This document shows, piece by piece, positions 1 to 11,682 of a DNA stretch of 64,000 nucleotides. A program made the translations under genes and the position numbers. Within the stretch, counting starts at the first letter, position 1. Every line of letters starts with the position of its first letter. Origin of the DNA: Chenopodium formosanum. Lineage: Eukaryota > Streptophyta > Magnoliopsida > Caryophyllales > Amaranthaceae. Under the pieces are notes generated by a model. The model did not search any database and had not been told where the DNA came from. It saw only the letters and a program-made list of their open reading frames with translations. The stretch is taken from NCBI GenBank assembly GCA_024500155.1, contig CM044866.1:35331501-35395500 (forward strand), in the 5' to 3' direction.

Positions 1-12
1 CTTTCAGATTCT

Positions 13-714
13 TTGGCTATTTCTGATGAGGAAAATCATGTTGATCCAACATCCCTCATCAAACCAGTCGAAGAAATTAATGCCATCGAAGAAGAAGAGG
101 AAATATTTTTCGATGCCAAGAAGCACACCATAGGTGAGATGCCTGCCAGTAGAGAAGAGGTATGTCACCTCATAAATATGTGTAGGGAGACAATAGACAT
201 ATGTCGTGAGACCATTGACCTCATAAATAAAAATCAAAAAGAGTGTGCAATTAAAGAAATGGCGCCCAAGGAGACTACTAAAAGAAAGCCATTTTCTCTC
301 TAAGTAGTCGAAACACCCAAAAGGAGTAACAAGACTTACACTCTAATTGGGACTTGTTATGCAAATATGTTCAAAATGCTCTTCGAGAGTGGGAAGATTA
401 AACCTCTCGAGCCAAGATCATTTGAATCACTGAAAAGGACAGATAAATATTATTGTCCATACCATCAATCTGGAGGACATACCATAGAAAACTGTTTTAA
501 ATTCAAAGATTTAATCCAAAGGTTAATTGATAGTAAAAAGTTGATTCATGTTCTATAAGAAAAGGATGTTAGCATCAATGGAGTCTGGGAAAGTGATGAT
601 GAGGATGTCTACCTCAAAGATATAGAAGAAACCCCACTTTCCACAATCTATCCAGTAGATGATATTTGGGACGAAGAGGATTCACCCATAGATGTACTCA
701 CAAGACCGGGGAGA
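13..714 (+). pseudogene. Element A: gag C-terminal region with zinc-knuckle-like motif (fragment)
   Basis: This matches the stretch from about 19816 to 20560 in element B. The frame from 13 to 303 is acidic (a run of glutamates near residues 24-31) and ends at a TAA where B reads CAA. The piece at 367-558 carries YYCPYHQSGGHTIENCFKFK, a Cys/His knuckle of the sort found at the end of Tat gag proteins. Another TAA follows at 556. The chain then continues in the same sense as an acidic linker up to the protease. The order of motifs, not a complete domain, supports the call. Gag coats the RNA genome; this copy cannot make it. Confidence 0.7.
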
Positions 715-1569
715 ATGCAACCTCCCATCACAACACAACCTATCCCTACTACTCAACAAGTTCCCATACGATTCATAGAAGACAACGATGTTGTCAAACA
801 ACTTAAAAAGACTAAGGTCGAAATGAACGTATGGAAACTACTAGCCACATCCCATGAGCATAGAGTTGCAGTAATGGATGCTTTGGCTAAAAGAGGAATA
901 GATTCTGAAACCACTCCTGAGGGGTTAGCTAATTTCCTCACGAGTGATCTCCCTAGTCCCATCAACTTAATCACTTTTTCTGAGAAGGATCTACCTCCAA
1001 AAGGTGATAAACATAACAAGGCTTTAAACCTCACAGTAATCGGCAAGAGAATGAATGTCCCAATGACCCTTGTAGACAATGGGTCAGCGATTAATGTTTG
1101 TCCACTGCGAGCTGCGAGGTTGTTAGGAATAAGAGATGAAGATTTTTCTCCATCAACACAAGGAATAAGAGCTTATAACAACAGTTGTCGCCAAGCTCTT
1201 AGAACTATCACCATGAACGTTACGGTAGGAGTCATTGAACATGCTACTACTTTCTAAGTGGTAGATATCAAAGCTTCTTTCAACTTATTGTTGGGACACC
1301 CTTTGCTTCATGACCTTAAGGCCGTCCCTTCATCTCTTCATCAACAAGTGAAGGCCATAATTGGAGGAATTCCTGTCACAATCGATGCTTCTCTAATAAT
1401 AATTAAGGCAATTGATAAGCCAATCATAAATGTGGAGCACGATGAAAACGATGAAGACTTATGGGGCTTTAACGCAGAAGAGGTCTCCTTAATCGAAGAA
1501 GATGAAAGGACCCCTCTTTGCTACGACCTCCATTCCAATTTAACGGTAAATGCTATCCTTAGAAAATAA
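715..1569 (+). pseudogene. Element A: retropepsin-like aspartic protease region, stop-interrupted
   Basis: The open frame 715-1257 contains LVDNGSAINVCP at about residues 119-130. This is the aspartic protease active-site segment, with DNG in place of the usual DT/SG. The frame hits TAA at 1255 where B reads CAA. The same frame then runs on to 1569 with the C-terminal NLLLGHPLLHDL segment, equivalent to the second conserved strand of retropepsins. A second TAA at 1567 also replaces a CAA present in B. The protease would release gag and pol products. Both stops look like simple C-to-T decay, as expected of a silenced, methylated element. Confidence 0.72.
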
Positions 1570-2384
1570 GGACACTTTCCTGGAATGACTCTAGGAAAGA
1601 AGAAATTGATAACAAAATGAATGGGATTACCTGGCCTCCCTAAGTTAGATACTTTTGGACTTGGTTTTGAACCGACTCTAGGAGATCTCAAGCGAGCCCA
1701 GGAAAAGACCAATGCACGAAGAAATGCTCGTACTCAAAAGAAAGCAATCCCAATGGATCAATATCCCCTTACCATAAATGGTCAATTCATAAAAGAAGGT
1801 GAGGACTATCCATGCTATGAATTCCCCGAACCCTTTCTTAAAAATGGGATAAGACAACCTGGGTTCGAAATCTTTTTGGATTGCAATTTCTTGGATGATA
1901 TCCCTACTCCTATCCACAAGGAGAAAGAACCTCTATGCTTGACTTTAATGTCATGGGACTTCTCTTTAGGCACGAAAAGAATGGGCCAACATATATTGAA
2001 AACAACTCCGCGCTCATTCAAATAGTACTACAAAGTGAGAACATTGATCCTTCAAAGCTTATCACTCCAGGAGAGGGATTAGTCCAAGGATGGAGAAAGA
2101 CCATGAAAGTAACCACGCCAAGTGGAAGGAAGATCTCCCTAACTACAGGACAAGGACCTATGTTTAAAGAGTCGTCTGAGTCAGAGTCAGAGTCAGAGTC
2201 TTCCCCTATCGAGTCTTCCAAGACTCTAGCTATAGTACCTCCCCCTAGTTCTTCTATTTTAGCACCTATTCCTCGAGTAGTTAGTAGTCAAGTCCCAACG
2301 GACACTTCTTTATTTGATGTAATGATTTATGAGTTCAATAATATGTTTTCATTTGCTTACTCCTCGTTTCATTCTCTTTACTAA
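1570..2384 (+). pseudogene. Element A: protease-RT linker of the Tat polyprotein (frameshifted)
   Basis: Two overlapping frames (1621-2025 and 1935-2384) together cover a segment that element B also has at 21419-22312. The shared landmarks are LPGLPKLDTFGLGFEPT and later GLVQGWRKT, followed by a serine/glutamate-rich stretch encoded by repeated TCAGAG/GAGTCA at about 2178-2205. The function of this linker is not known to me. Its conservation between A and B shows it is a real part of the polyprotein. A frameshift lies between about 1930 and 2020, and a TAA at 2382 closes the second frame. Confidence 0.6.
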
Positions 2385-2438
2385 GATGACGAGCATTGCT
2401 TAATTAACAATGACAATGACAAAGAAATAATTAAAGCA

Positions 2439-3890
2439 ATGGAAACACTTGAGAATAAAACACCAGTAATTGAAGATACTGAAACGATTGATATTTCAAA
2501 AGATCCAACTATTAAAAGAGAAGTTAAAATTGGTATAAATCTTAATAAAGAAGAAAGAACCAATTTAATTAATCTACTAAAAAAATTTATTTATGTGTTT
2601 GCTTGGTCATACGAAGATATGCCAGGATTAAATAGAGAAACAGCTCAGCACACAATACCACTAATTCTAGGAATGAAACCTGTAAAACAAAAGTTATATC
2701 GAATGAAACCCGACGTAGCTCTTAAAACAAAAGAAGAAGTTCAAAAACAAATAATTATAGGTTTTATCAAGGTATCCAAATACCCTGAATGGGTTGCAAA
2801 TGTGGTGCCAGTTCCAAAGAAGAATGGAAGGGTATGAATGAGTGTCGACTATAGAGGTCAAAATTAGGCAAGTCCAAAGGACGACTTCCCTTTACCACAC
2901 ATCGACATCTTAGTAGACAATAAAAAAAATCGTGCCCTTCTCTCGTTTATGAATGGATACGTAGGGTACAACCAGATTCTCATGGCTGAAGAAGACATGG
3001 AAAAGCTACATTCATAACACCTAGGGGTACTTACTGTTACACGGTGATGCCATTCGGATTGAAAAACGCGGGTGCCACTAACCAAAGAGCAGCAACTGCT
3101 TTAATCCATGACATGATGCACAAAGAAGTTGAGGTCTACGTAGATGATATGATTGTGAAATCAAAAGACCGTCCAAGACACCAAGTAACCTTAAGAAAAT
3201 TCTTCAAAAGGCTAAGAAAATACAACATGAGATTAAACCCATCTAAGTGTGCTTTTGGAGTCACCTTAGGAAAACTCTTGGGTTATGTCATTAATTAGCT
3301 CTAGAGGAATAGAAATAGACCCAACTAAGATTAAAGCAATCATGTCAATGCCGCCACCTAAGACTGAGAAACAGATTCGAGGATTCATTGGCCGGTTGCA
3401 ATACATAAGTAGGCTCATATCCAAGCTAACCACAATATGTGAACTAATATTTAAAAAGCTTAAAAAGAATGTGCCTGTAATATGGGACGATGAGTGTCAA
3501 AAAGCCTTTGAAAAGATAAAAGCCTATCTCACTAATCCTCTTGTATTAGCACCAGCGCTCCCAGGAATCCCTATTCGATTGTACCTAACAGTCACAAAAG
3601 AGACAATGGGGGCTATGCTCACACAAGAAATAGAAGGAAAAGAAAACGCTATCTACTACTTAAGCAAAAAGATGCTTGAGTATGAAGTACGCTACACACC
3701 ACTTGAGAAATTGTGCCTTGTATTAGTGTGGGCCACAACCAAGTTAAGACACTACATGGTCGTCCATACAGTCTATGTAGTATCTCGAATGGACCCACTT
3801 AAATATCTCATCGAGAAATCTACACTTAACGAGCGAATATCAAGATGGATAGTCAACTTAGCCCAATTTGATGTAAGATTCATGCCTTAA
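2439..3890 (+). pseudogene. Element A: reverse transcriptase plus RNase H (broken)
   Basis: The RT begins with the typical EDMPGLNRETAQHTIPL segment, then PEWVANVVPVPKKNGRV followed by an in-frame TGA at 2836. The next block (VDYRG...ASPKDDFPLPHID) is read through another stop. A frameshift near 3005 precedes PFGLKNAGAT and the catalytic YVDD motif (3137-3148). After a further shift at about 3298 the connection and RNase H domains follow in the frame 3285-3890 (RGFIGRLQYISR, WDDECQKAFEKIK, YYLSKKMLEYEVRYTPLEK). At least four lesions rule out function. The intact parts place it in Ty3/gypsy RT. Confidence 0.85.
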
Positions 3891-3908
3891 AAGGCAATCA
3901 TAGGATCA

Positions 3909-4910
3909 GTGGTCTGGGACTTCTTAGCAGATTTCCCAATAGAAGATTTGACACCAATGCATGAAAATGATTTTCCAGACGAAGACTTAATGGTTACAGA
4001 AGATGATACTTGGACATTATACTTCGACGGAGCCTCAAACCAAAAGGGATGTGGCGTAGGAGTATTATTAGTATCACCTAAAGAAGAACACGTTCCAATC
4101 TCCATAAAGTTAGATTTCGACGTTACCAACAATGCTGCGGAATATGAAGCATGTGTGGTAGGCCTTGAAATAGCTTTGGCATTGGGAGTGAAGAAACTTC
4201 AAAAATTCGGAGATTCTTCCTTGATCTTCAACCAGATTTCCAAAAGATGGAAGGTGAGGAGTGAAAGCTTGGCTCCTTACCAAACATATTTGGAAACCCT
4301 CACTAATCAACTAGAAAAGGTAGAATATACATATCTACCAATAGAGGAAAATCAATTCGCTGATGCCTTGGCAAGACTAGCCTCAATGGTTAGAATTCCT
4401 AAGGAAATTGAACAAATGCCTCTAACAATAGAGAAGAGGCATAAACCAACTTACATTCAAGCTATAGAAGATGATGAAGTGGTCCAAGAAGAAGAAGAAG
4501 AAGAGGAACCTTGGTATACGGACATCCTCAACTATGTCACCAAAAGAGAATATCCACTCCACTCTGACAAAAGAACAAAACGAGCTCTAAGACTTTTGGC
4601 TTCCCAATATATGCTTATAAATGATGAGCTACACAAAAGGGTACCTAAAGGTCGAGCTCTTCTATGCGTAGGCAAAAAGGAAGCCCAAAGGGCGATGAGA
4701 ATAATCCATGAAGGAGCATGTGGAACTCATATGAATGGTAAAATGTTAGTCCAAAAGATAATGCGCCAAGGATATTATTGGACTACCATGAATAGGGATT
4801 GCCATCAACATGTGAAAAGGTATAGATATTATGGCCATTCTCAACATGGGGAACAAATATCATTGGAAAAATTACCCCTCCTAGGACAGGAGGCCATGAA
4901 TACATTCTAG
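3909..4910 (+). pseudogene. Element A: second (archaeal-like) RNase H and integrase zinc-finger region
   Basis: This 333-residue open stretch starts after the TAA at 3888. Residues 36-160 form an extra RNase H. The candidate acidic residues are the Asp of YFDGAS, the Glu of NAAEYEA, the Asp of GDSSLI and the Asp of FADALA, all present in A. The Tat lineage is known for this dual RNase H layout. A glutamate run then links to the integrase N-terminus (HEGACGTHMNGKM). The CPKC half of the HHCC zinc finger, present in B near 24610, is missing here because of a deletion near 4825. The frame ends at 4908. Confidence 0.8.
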
Positions 4911-5605
4911 TACCAATCGATTACTTCACAAAATGGGTTAAAGCAGCATCATATGAAAAACTCACCGCAAAACATGTAGCACTCTTTATCAAAAGAAACA
5001 TCATATGTCGATATGGAGTCCCACATGAAATGATAAGTGACAATGGAACTCACTTTCAAGAGGAATGTAAAGAATTGCTTCAAAAGTATGGCATTCAACA
5101 TCATCATTCTTCCCCATATTAGCCTCAAGCAAATGGTGCAGTAGAGGCAGCCAACAAAAACTTAAAGACTATCATAAAAAAGATGACAGACTCCCTAGTC
5201 TATGGAATGGATGCCGTACAACTTGTCGAGTTAGAATCTTCCCTACGCATCGCGTTGGAAAGTAAACTCGATGAAGTCGAATGGACTAGAGCAAGATATG
5301 AAGTGCTAACTCTACTCGACGAAAAGCGACTAGAAACTCTGCATCATACCCAATGCTATCAAACTCGCATGGCTAGACACTTTAACAAGAAAGTCAAGAC
5401 AAGAAACATTAAAGTAGGAGACTTGGTGTTAAAAGCCTCAATGAGAAATGTTCTAGACCCAAGAGGCAAATTTAGGCCTGATTGGTCCGGACCATACATT
5501 GTCAAAACCATTCTATCAGGAGGTGCTGCAAAACTAACTGGTATGGATGGTAATGAATTCTTAAATATGACAAATCTTGACCAACTTAAGAAGTTCTACC
5601 CATGA
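4911..5605 (+). pseudogene. Element A: integrase core and C-terminal region (deleted, frameshifted)
   Basis: Pieces of the catalytic core are visible: DYFTKWVKAASY, the second acidic residue in SDNGTHF, and AVEAANKN with the third. A TAG lies at 5120. Compared with B (25035-25135), about 95 bases are missing between ATGACAG and TAGTCTATGG near 5190. The C-terminal part is open from 5183 to 5605 (DEVEWTRARYE, KVGDLVLKA, WSGPYIVK, ending NLDQLKKFYP). Integrase inserts the cDNA; this copy cannot act because the core is broken. Confidence 0.8.
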
Positions 5606-5622
5606 TAACTTGAGTAACATAC

Positions 5623-5694
5623 TCAAGAGAGCTACGTTTGGCCTGATTCCTTAGGAAAGGATACGTAGGCAACCCTTTATAGGGTGCGGCCACT
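5623..5694 (+). other. Element A: conserved block just after the pol stop
   Basis: The block includes CCTGATTCCTTAGGAAAGG and GGATACGTAGGCAACCC. It is nearly identical at 25564-25637 in element B, although the flanking spacers have diverged strongly. TCCTT and AAGGA can pair as a short hairpin. Similar blocks follow pol in other plant Tat-type elements as I recall. A role as RNA signal (packaging, 3' processing or translation) is inference. Confidence 0.6.
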
Positions 5695-6106
5695 TTAATT
5701 TGTACAAATCTCGCATCCCCACATCAGCTCGCCAACGACGCATAGAATTCAAGTCCAGTGCAGCACGACAACATCTGTCGCTCAACAATAGGATTCATCG
5801 CGACAAGAACATCGCGCTGCGACAAATTTAAAATTCCTGCGCCAATATTTCTCAATCAGTCTGGGCGAATTTCGCTGTATTTCGAGAATTTTTGACTTCC
5901 GTACTTGAACAATTTTCGAAAATAATCCAAGTCGTTTTCATTGCTTTAGTAAAAAAAATTTAATGTAAAAGATTAAGTTAATTTTAAAAGCTGAAAATTT
6001 CATTAATTTAAAAATTACATTATTAATGGAATTAAAAATAAAGCTTAAAAATAAAATCAAACTTGAAATACAAATTTTCTAATAAATTGAAAGTAAAAGC
6101 AATGCT
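5695..6106. other. Element A: non-coding spacer between pol and antisense gene 1, with GC-dyad cluster
   Basis: There is no coding potential. The first part (5710-5830) holds several GCGACA/TGTCGC words (for example ATCGCGACAAGAACATCGCG). The rest is AT-rich. Element B has the matching spacer at 25638-26089 with its own version of the dyad words. Confidence 0.6.
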
Positions 6107-7624
6107 CTAATATGTCTTTTCCTTTCTAGCCCTTTTCCAATTCTTGTCCGCTTCTTCATCATCGTGCATCTCTTTTGCCAATAGGCATCCTTTAGAAGAT
6201 CTACACACGATCGTAATGTTGATATTTTCTCCTTTAGCCATCACACCAATCTTCTTTTCAACCCACACCTTCTTTTCTACAGAGTCAACTTTTCTTTTCT
6301 CTTTGCCCTTAGTAGTACTTTTCTTCTTAGGCATAATAGGAGTCTTGAATTTAACTCTTTCACCTAGGCGTTCCTTAGGAGGAATTTTCTTATCTCCTAG
6401 GCGATCTTTTACATTAGTCTTGTTTATGTTTCGGACTTTGTTCTTGTCTTTGTGAGATCTACCAACTAACCATTGCTTCACATCCCTAGACAAAGAAGGT
6501 GGAACCTTTTGGGTAACAACTTCCCATAAAGGCCTAGCACACCAATAGTCATCAAATCTCTCTACATCTTGTGAAACAGGAAATTCATAGGGGCGACGAA
6601 GATCACCAGAGGGAATGGTTTGAGCAAGGCCATATTGTCTTTTCACTTTAGAAGGGTAATAAAAGGTCAACTTGGACAAACTAGGAAGACGGCAAAAACG
6701 TTGGTTGTTGACACCAACCATCTTCTCAATCTTCCACCAAGGAAGAACTTGTTTGATGGCAAAGTCGCGAGTTTTTAAGATCTTACTCCACTCCCGGCGG
6801 CCCATCTTTATGGAAAAGCATTTCTTCCTTCTCACAAAGCAATTTGGTGTATATTTTTCAACATTCTCGGGAATACTGATTAATTTAAGTCACTCCATTA
6901 GCCACATCTGCAAAAATTCAATGCAAATAATTAATATTACTATACAAAATTAAATATTTTTTATTTTTGTAATTAAAAATATTAATTTTTTTACCTGTAA
7001 TAAAATTGGAGAACCTCGAAGAGGTGCTTTTGGATTTCTTTTTAGTTCATCTAAACTAAGCATAGTTTCTCCAACAATTAATGGCATTGGATTTCTCCCT
7101 GATTCAATTTGCTTCATGACAGATACTAAAATTTCTTGACCCTCACGGATATTACCACTAGTGAGGAGATATTGGCTAAACATGTAAAAGAGGAAAGCCA
7201 TCCTCCTATAAACATGAAAAGACTCAGAGCGTGGTCTATCAAAATAAAAACGTGCAAATTCTTTCAAATTAACCACATTTACATGCGCTATATCTTTTAA
7301 GTTCATGTCCCTAAGGTTAAGGAAACGCTCAAAATCTTTATAATAATATTCGCTCACCTTAGGAATTACCACAAGATCTAAAGAAGGGAAGCCAAGAATG
7401 GCACCAAATTCTTCCGGTAAAGGGAACATTTCGTCATGACCTAGTCTAAACCAATGGGTATCTGAATCCCAATACTCTAAGGCGGTACGAACAAAGTCTA
7501 TGTCAAGATATACCCCCTTAATACCATACAAACCCCCCAAGTGGAAAAAGTCATGCTCTTTTTACTCCTTAGCAGTCAAAGATCGACACCACTCACGAGT
7601 AAAATCGCTAAAATTCTTAGACAT
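6107..7624 (-). pseudogene. Element A: antisense gene 1, DUF7745-like, two exons
   Basis: The start is the ATG at 7624 (MSKNFSDFTREWCRSLTAKE), kept identically placed in element B. Exon 1 (7624-6995) encodes the recognisable block ALEYWDSDTHWFRLGHDEMF and FGAILGFPSLDL, then YFDRPRSESFHVYRRMAF. I place it with the plant DUF7745/mobile-domain proteins. An 87-nt intron (6994-6908) has donor CAG/GTAAAA and acceptor TTTGCAG/AT. Joining keeps the frame into exon 2 (6907-6107), which ends in a very basic lysine-rich tail. Element A carries a TAA after residue 20 and a TGA soon after the splice junction, so it is a pseudogene. Its function is unknown; such opposite-strand genes are known in Tat elements. 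Confidence 0.78.
6908..6994 (-). other. Intron of antisense gene 1 (element A), 87 nt
   Basis: It is GT-AG and AT-rich, with a T-rich stretch before TTTGCAG. The intron at 26874-26960 in element B is also exactly 87 nt and sits at the same codon, with the frame preserved in both. Confidence 0.75.
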
Positions 7625-8245
7625 GATGGGAAATATAAAAGCTCAAATTATTTTCTGTTCAGATTATACTAGAAATCGATAGATTTGGGGCTATTTATGA
7701 ACAAAATCAATGCAAACGGAATCCAAAAAGGATTCGGGAAAATAATACCAGCGCGCCGCGACAGGTGTGTCACGTCGCGACAACTTAGTCCCTACCGTGT
7801 CAGGTCAACGTGCTATGCTAACCGCGTTTTTTCTAACTTCTACTCGGTTTTGTACTTCGACTTTACGGTTTTTACCTTTTCAAAGCCTTATCCACTCTAA
7901 TCCAACATTATTTTTGGCAACTTTATTTCAAATACTTATATTATTTTGAGTTTAATTAAATTTAAGCTTATTTTGGTAAAACTTGTCTTTATATTTCTTT
8001 TTTTTTTCTTTTTGGGGGAAAAAGTCGGATACCCTCCATAATAATAAAAATGACGGAAATTTTTTTCGCAAAAATTAGTCACAATTTTCACACACTCACA
8101 TGCACATAAAATGAAAAATAAAAAATGCAACAAATAAAACAGACATAGTAATCATAAGATGTATATACAACATGTCTAATATAAGTGTCAAGTTGTACAA
8201 ATAAGCAAAGTCCTACATAATCCAAAATAAACAGTACATGTACAA
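7625..8245. other. Element A: spacer between the two antisense genes
   Basis: It is non-coding. A GC-dyad cluster lies at 7748-7795 (GCGCCGCGACAGGTGTGTCA and GTCGCGACA). The rest is AT-rich and includes a T run at 7990-8010. The upstream regulatory region of antisense gene 1 would be expected here, but I see no convincing TATA box on that strand. Confidence 0.5.
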
Positions 8246-10621
8246 CTATGATGGCGGAGCAAGCAAATGTGAAGGAACTCCGAAGGTGTCAAAAAACTGT
8301 GTAGCCCGTGGAGTCAACCCCTCACCAGCCTCATGATCACTAATAGTCGGGATCGAAAGAGTAGGGTTAGCCCATCCGGGCTCAACCTGCTACTGAGCTC
8401 CCAACTGCTAAGGCTGCTGCGGCTGCTGCGACGATGAGCTAACCTCGTATGTCCCACCACCCGCAAGAGGAGTCGATGTCGCGCCTCCCTGGCCAGTCGG
8501 CCTCCTCGATGCACACTCAGAAGAAGAGTCGGAACCCTCCAGTCTCATAGTGCGGCCCGACTCCGCTCGACCACCCTAGCTCTCAGCCGAAGTAAGGTGA
8601 TGCCTCGAGCCAGATCCGGATCTCTCTCTCCTAGCCTCGGGTCTCGTACGAGTGCGTGTCGGAGGAACAGACTGATAAGAAAAAGTAAACCGAGTCAAAT
8701 ACAGAAAGACAAATATAAGCAAACATAAAGGAAAAGTCAAGAGAAAATACTTCCACGCCGTCATCACTACGACGACAGGTAGCTCCGTGACTCAACCTCA
8801 CAAGCTGGTAACGAAAGGCGTCCATGCCTCTCGCCATCCTCGTCATCACCTCGCGAGAAAACTGTCAAGTCATAAAGTCAAAACAATCGAGAGTATACAT
8901 ACAAATAAGACAGATAATAGATGACATACCCAAGTCTGGTGTCGAGGTATCGACTCCTCTATCAAGCGTCATGGCTTAGGGGCCAGAGGAATCATCTCCT
9001 CGACCGGGCCGAAGAACCCCTAATAGGTGATGGACACTGGTGGTGACACAAACTCCACAGCCGCTATCCTAGCATGCAAAAATAAATCTAAGAGATTAAA
9101 ACTTACTAGGGGCTATCAAGGGAATAAATCAAAAAGCACAAAATATACCTCCGCCTCCTCTAACAGGCAAGGTGGTGGAGCCAAACGCAGCAAATGTCTC
9201 TCACCATAACTCCGGTTTGGATGGACATGACGCTGCTAATCCGTACCAGCTGGCGATCTTCTCATATGGACTCTCGTGCCCGTTTGGTCTAACATGTGCC
9301 GTGGAGGACGAGCAGGAACGAAAAGGGACTCCGAAAAGTGCTGAATCACAACTCCCTCACCCAGATATACCACATCATAATATGTCCCCTGAAAGTGCTA
9401 CGCTGAGCTGTATGCTGGACAGCTCGTGCAAGAAGGTCGAAGTCGGCCCATGGCCGGAATTGGACCTCAGGCCCTTACAAAATGAGTATCTACGAGATAA
9501 AATCCTATTGAGGAATAAAAAGCAATTGTATAAAGCAAAGCATTCTGAGAGAAGTAACTCTTTAACATGGGCGGTAGCAGTCTGGTCACTGTAGCGACCT
9601 CCCCAACTGGCAGCAATGGGGAGCCCTCGAGGCAAAGGCCTCGCTGGTGAAAGAGATGGGAAGTACTCGTAGAGCCAAACCTATAACAACAGAGTAACAT
9701 TAGCAAACTGCTAACACAAACCTAGAGGAAACTTTGGTTAAAAGAAACAAAGTATACCTCTATGAGCCTCCACAAACTAAAAAGCGTAACTTCCTCATCA
9801 AACTTGCGATGGTGACAAGAGAGTCGCAATCCAAGCAAGAACTCAACATAGGCCATGCTGGCCCAATCATATGTCCCGACCATATGAAGGTCACGGAGAG
9901 CAGGCAAGTAGTAAATCGAGTAGCACTCAGCTATCCTTATCAGGGGAGAAAGTCCCTGACAGAAGGATCAAAGCAAAGATGTGCACCCGCTGCTCCGGGG
10001 TGGTCGCATCATCTCGAAAAGCCTTTGTGAGCATAGACCGGCGAATGCATTGGCTACTAATCTGCAACGGCGGGGCCTCGCTGTGAGCCCGAACTGCGAT
10101 AGGACCAATCAACTCCTCAACCTTAGGGGAGAAGACCGTGATATCGCTACCAAACGGAACTGCAGTTGACCGAAACTCTAGTCCGGTGATGATAGAGAAG
10201 TCAACAGGAGTGATAGTCATCTCACCAAAAAGAAAATGGAAGGTGTTGTTGGTGTCCCAAAAGAACCTCACCAAGGGTCGAACCAAGAAGCGGCCTGATG
10301 ACAAAGAGTAAAGAGCCCGAGTGGCCTGCAACAATGGAGTCAAACCACACACAGCCCGCGCAACTCGTCGTTGTTGCGAAAGTAAAGATCGTATAGCTGC
10401 CCGATGGTCTCGTTGCCCGAACCGTGCCAACAAACTCGCTCGTTGGTCATCCCAAGCCGAACACGCTATGAGATGTGAAACCAGGGCACAAAGTACAAAG
10501 TACGCCCATCCTACTCAAAGAACTCCCCTAGACTAGTGGAAGTTCCCTCGCCTGCGTCGACAGGCTCGTCCTCCCGGTGAGCCCCGTGAGAACGAGAGCC
10601 AGAACCACGACGTTGAGCCAT
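8246..10621 (-). pseudogene. Element A: antisense gene 2, plant mobile domain (PMD-like), six exons
   Basis: ATG at 10621 (MAQRRGSGSRSHGAHREDEP) and stop at 8246-8248 correspond in both elements. The PMD core lies in exon 1: FFWDTNNTFHFLFGEMTITP, DFSIITGLEF and later GTYDWASMAYVEFLLG. The segment RFWDTxT...EMTxTLxDxxxLxGL is typical of PF10536. After intron 1 comes WLYEYFPSLSPARPLPRG, also typical. Candidate introns: 9757-9681, one near 9560-9470 whose donor GT has become GA, 9148-9069, 8929-8862 and 8750-8672. The last exon is low-complexity (SSSSQQPQQP) and ends FFDTFGVPSHLLAPPS. Several stops (for example after GEFFE) show decay. PMD proteins are linked to transposable elements and silencing in plants; the role here is unknown. 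Confidence 0.75.
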
Positions 10622-11682
10622 GCTAAATATGTACCAAAGTATAAACAACAGTAAATCAAAGTCTCTAGAGTATCAAAGGTTCAGCTAGCAGCATGATACT
10701 ATGTTCCTCTAAAACAGAGTACGTAGTACTAAGACAGAGCATGCTTTTGATTCAAGCAGAAATAGCATTTTCGAGCAATCAAACAATTTCTTACAATACT
10801 ATGGCAAATATTGTGACAAATTAAGCATGAATAGCAAGCAAAAACATGAAGAACGAGCCACATTGTTCTCATGAACTCAAGAGCTCAACAATGGAAAAAT
10901 GTTCATTTCTTCACGAAATTGAGTCTAACAAGTCTCAAAACACTCCCAAGGTGATATACAAACATAAACAAGCAATTTCATGGCAAGAAATTCAACAAAC
11001 AAAGCAAAACAAGCATGAACATGTTCAAAATTTCAGAAATTCATGGATATAAACACATAAAATTCGCCAAAACCAAGTTGAGTTTGAGCAAAACTTACAT
11101 TGATCGGCAAACCAGAGATGACAAGCTTCGATTTGCAAAAAACTTGAGTGAGTTTCGTTGAGAAACGAAGGAGAACGAGCAAGAAGAAATTTCGAACGAA
11201 AATAAAAACGCAAGCAGCAGCGAAATGAGGAAGGAGAAAGGGTTTAAATCTGGAAATCCCGACTCCAGCGCGCCGCGATAGAAATCACGTGTTGCATGAA
11301 TTTTGTCACGCCGCGACAGGCCTGGCGCGCAACGACAATGCGCGGTACTGTGCGCTGGCTCTCCTGCTTTAGCGATGCAAACTTATGGCCCTATATTGGA
11401 TTATATGGACCTTATTCAGCAATTTTGGGTTCCTTGGTATGCCATTTAGCCCCTATAAGCAAATTGACATGGTTAGTAGTTGGCTCGATTACAATCGCGA
11501 CAAGTGATCGACCTGACAATGATCGTCTCGCTTAGCTTAAGCGCCTAAACATTGGCTTATCACAAGAACAATACGTTGGTTCACAAAGCAAGCACAAGCA
11601 TCAATCGCACAACAAAATTACAAGCAACGGTACATCAAATATTTCTAGCAAAGCACTAGCAAACTGAGGATCAATAAGCGGT
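10622..11682. other. Element A: 3' non-coding region upstream of the tandem repeats
   Basis: I see no gene here. The A-rich first 600 bases would be the promoter/5' leader side of antisense gene 2. A GC-dyad cluster lies at 11266-11345 (CAGCGCGCCGCGATAG, TCACGCCGCGACAGG). Element B has the matching region at 40684-41745. Confidence 0.5.

Noticed and set aside
753..1079. Minus-strand frames opposite the Tat pol genes
   Set aside because: They are shadows of conserved coding on the + strand. Only the two antisense genes after integrase show their own motifs and splice sites.
8314..8849. Minus-strand frames rich in Arg and Ser as separate small genes
   Set aside because: They overlap the last exons of antisense gene 2 in other frames and owe their openness to GC-rich low-complexity coding.
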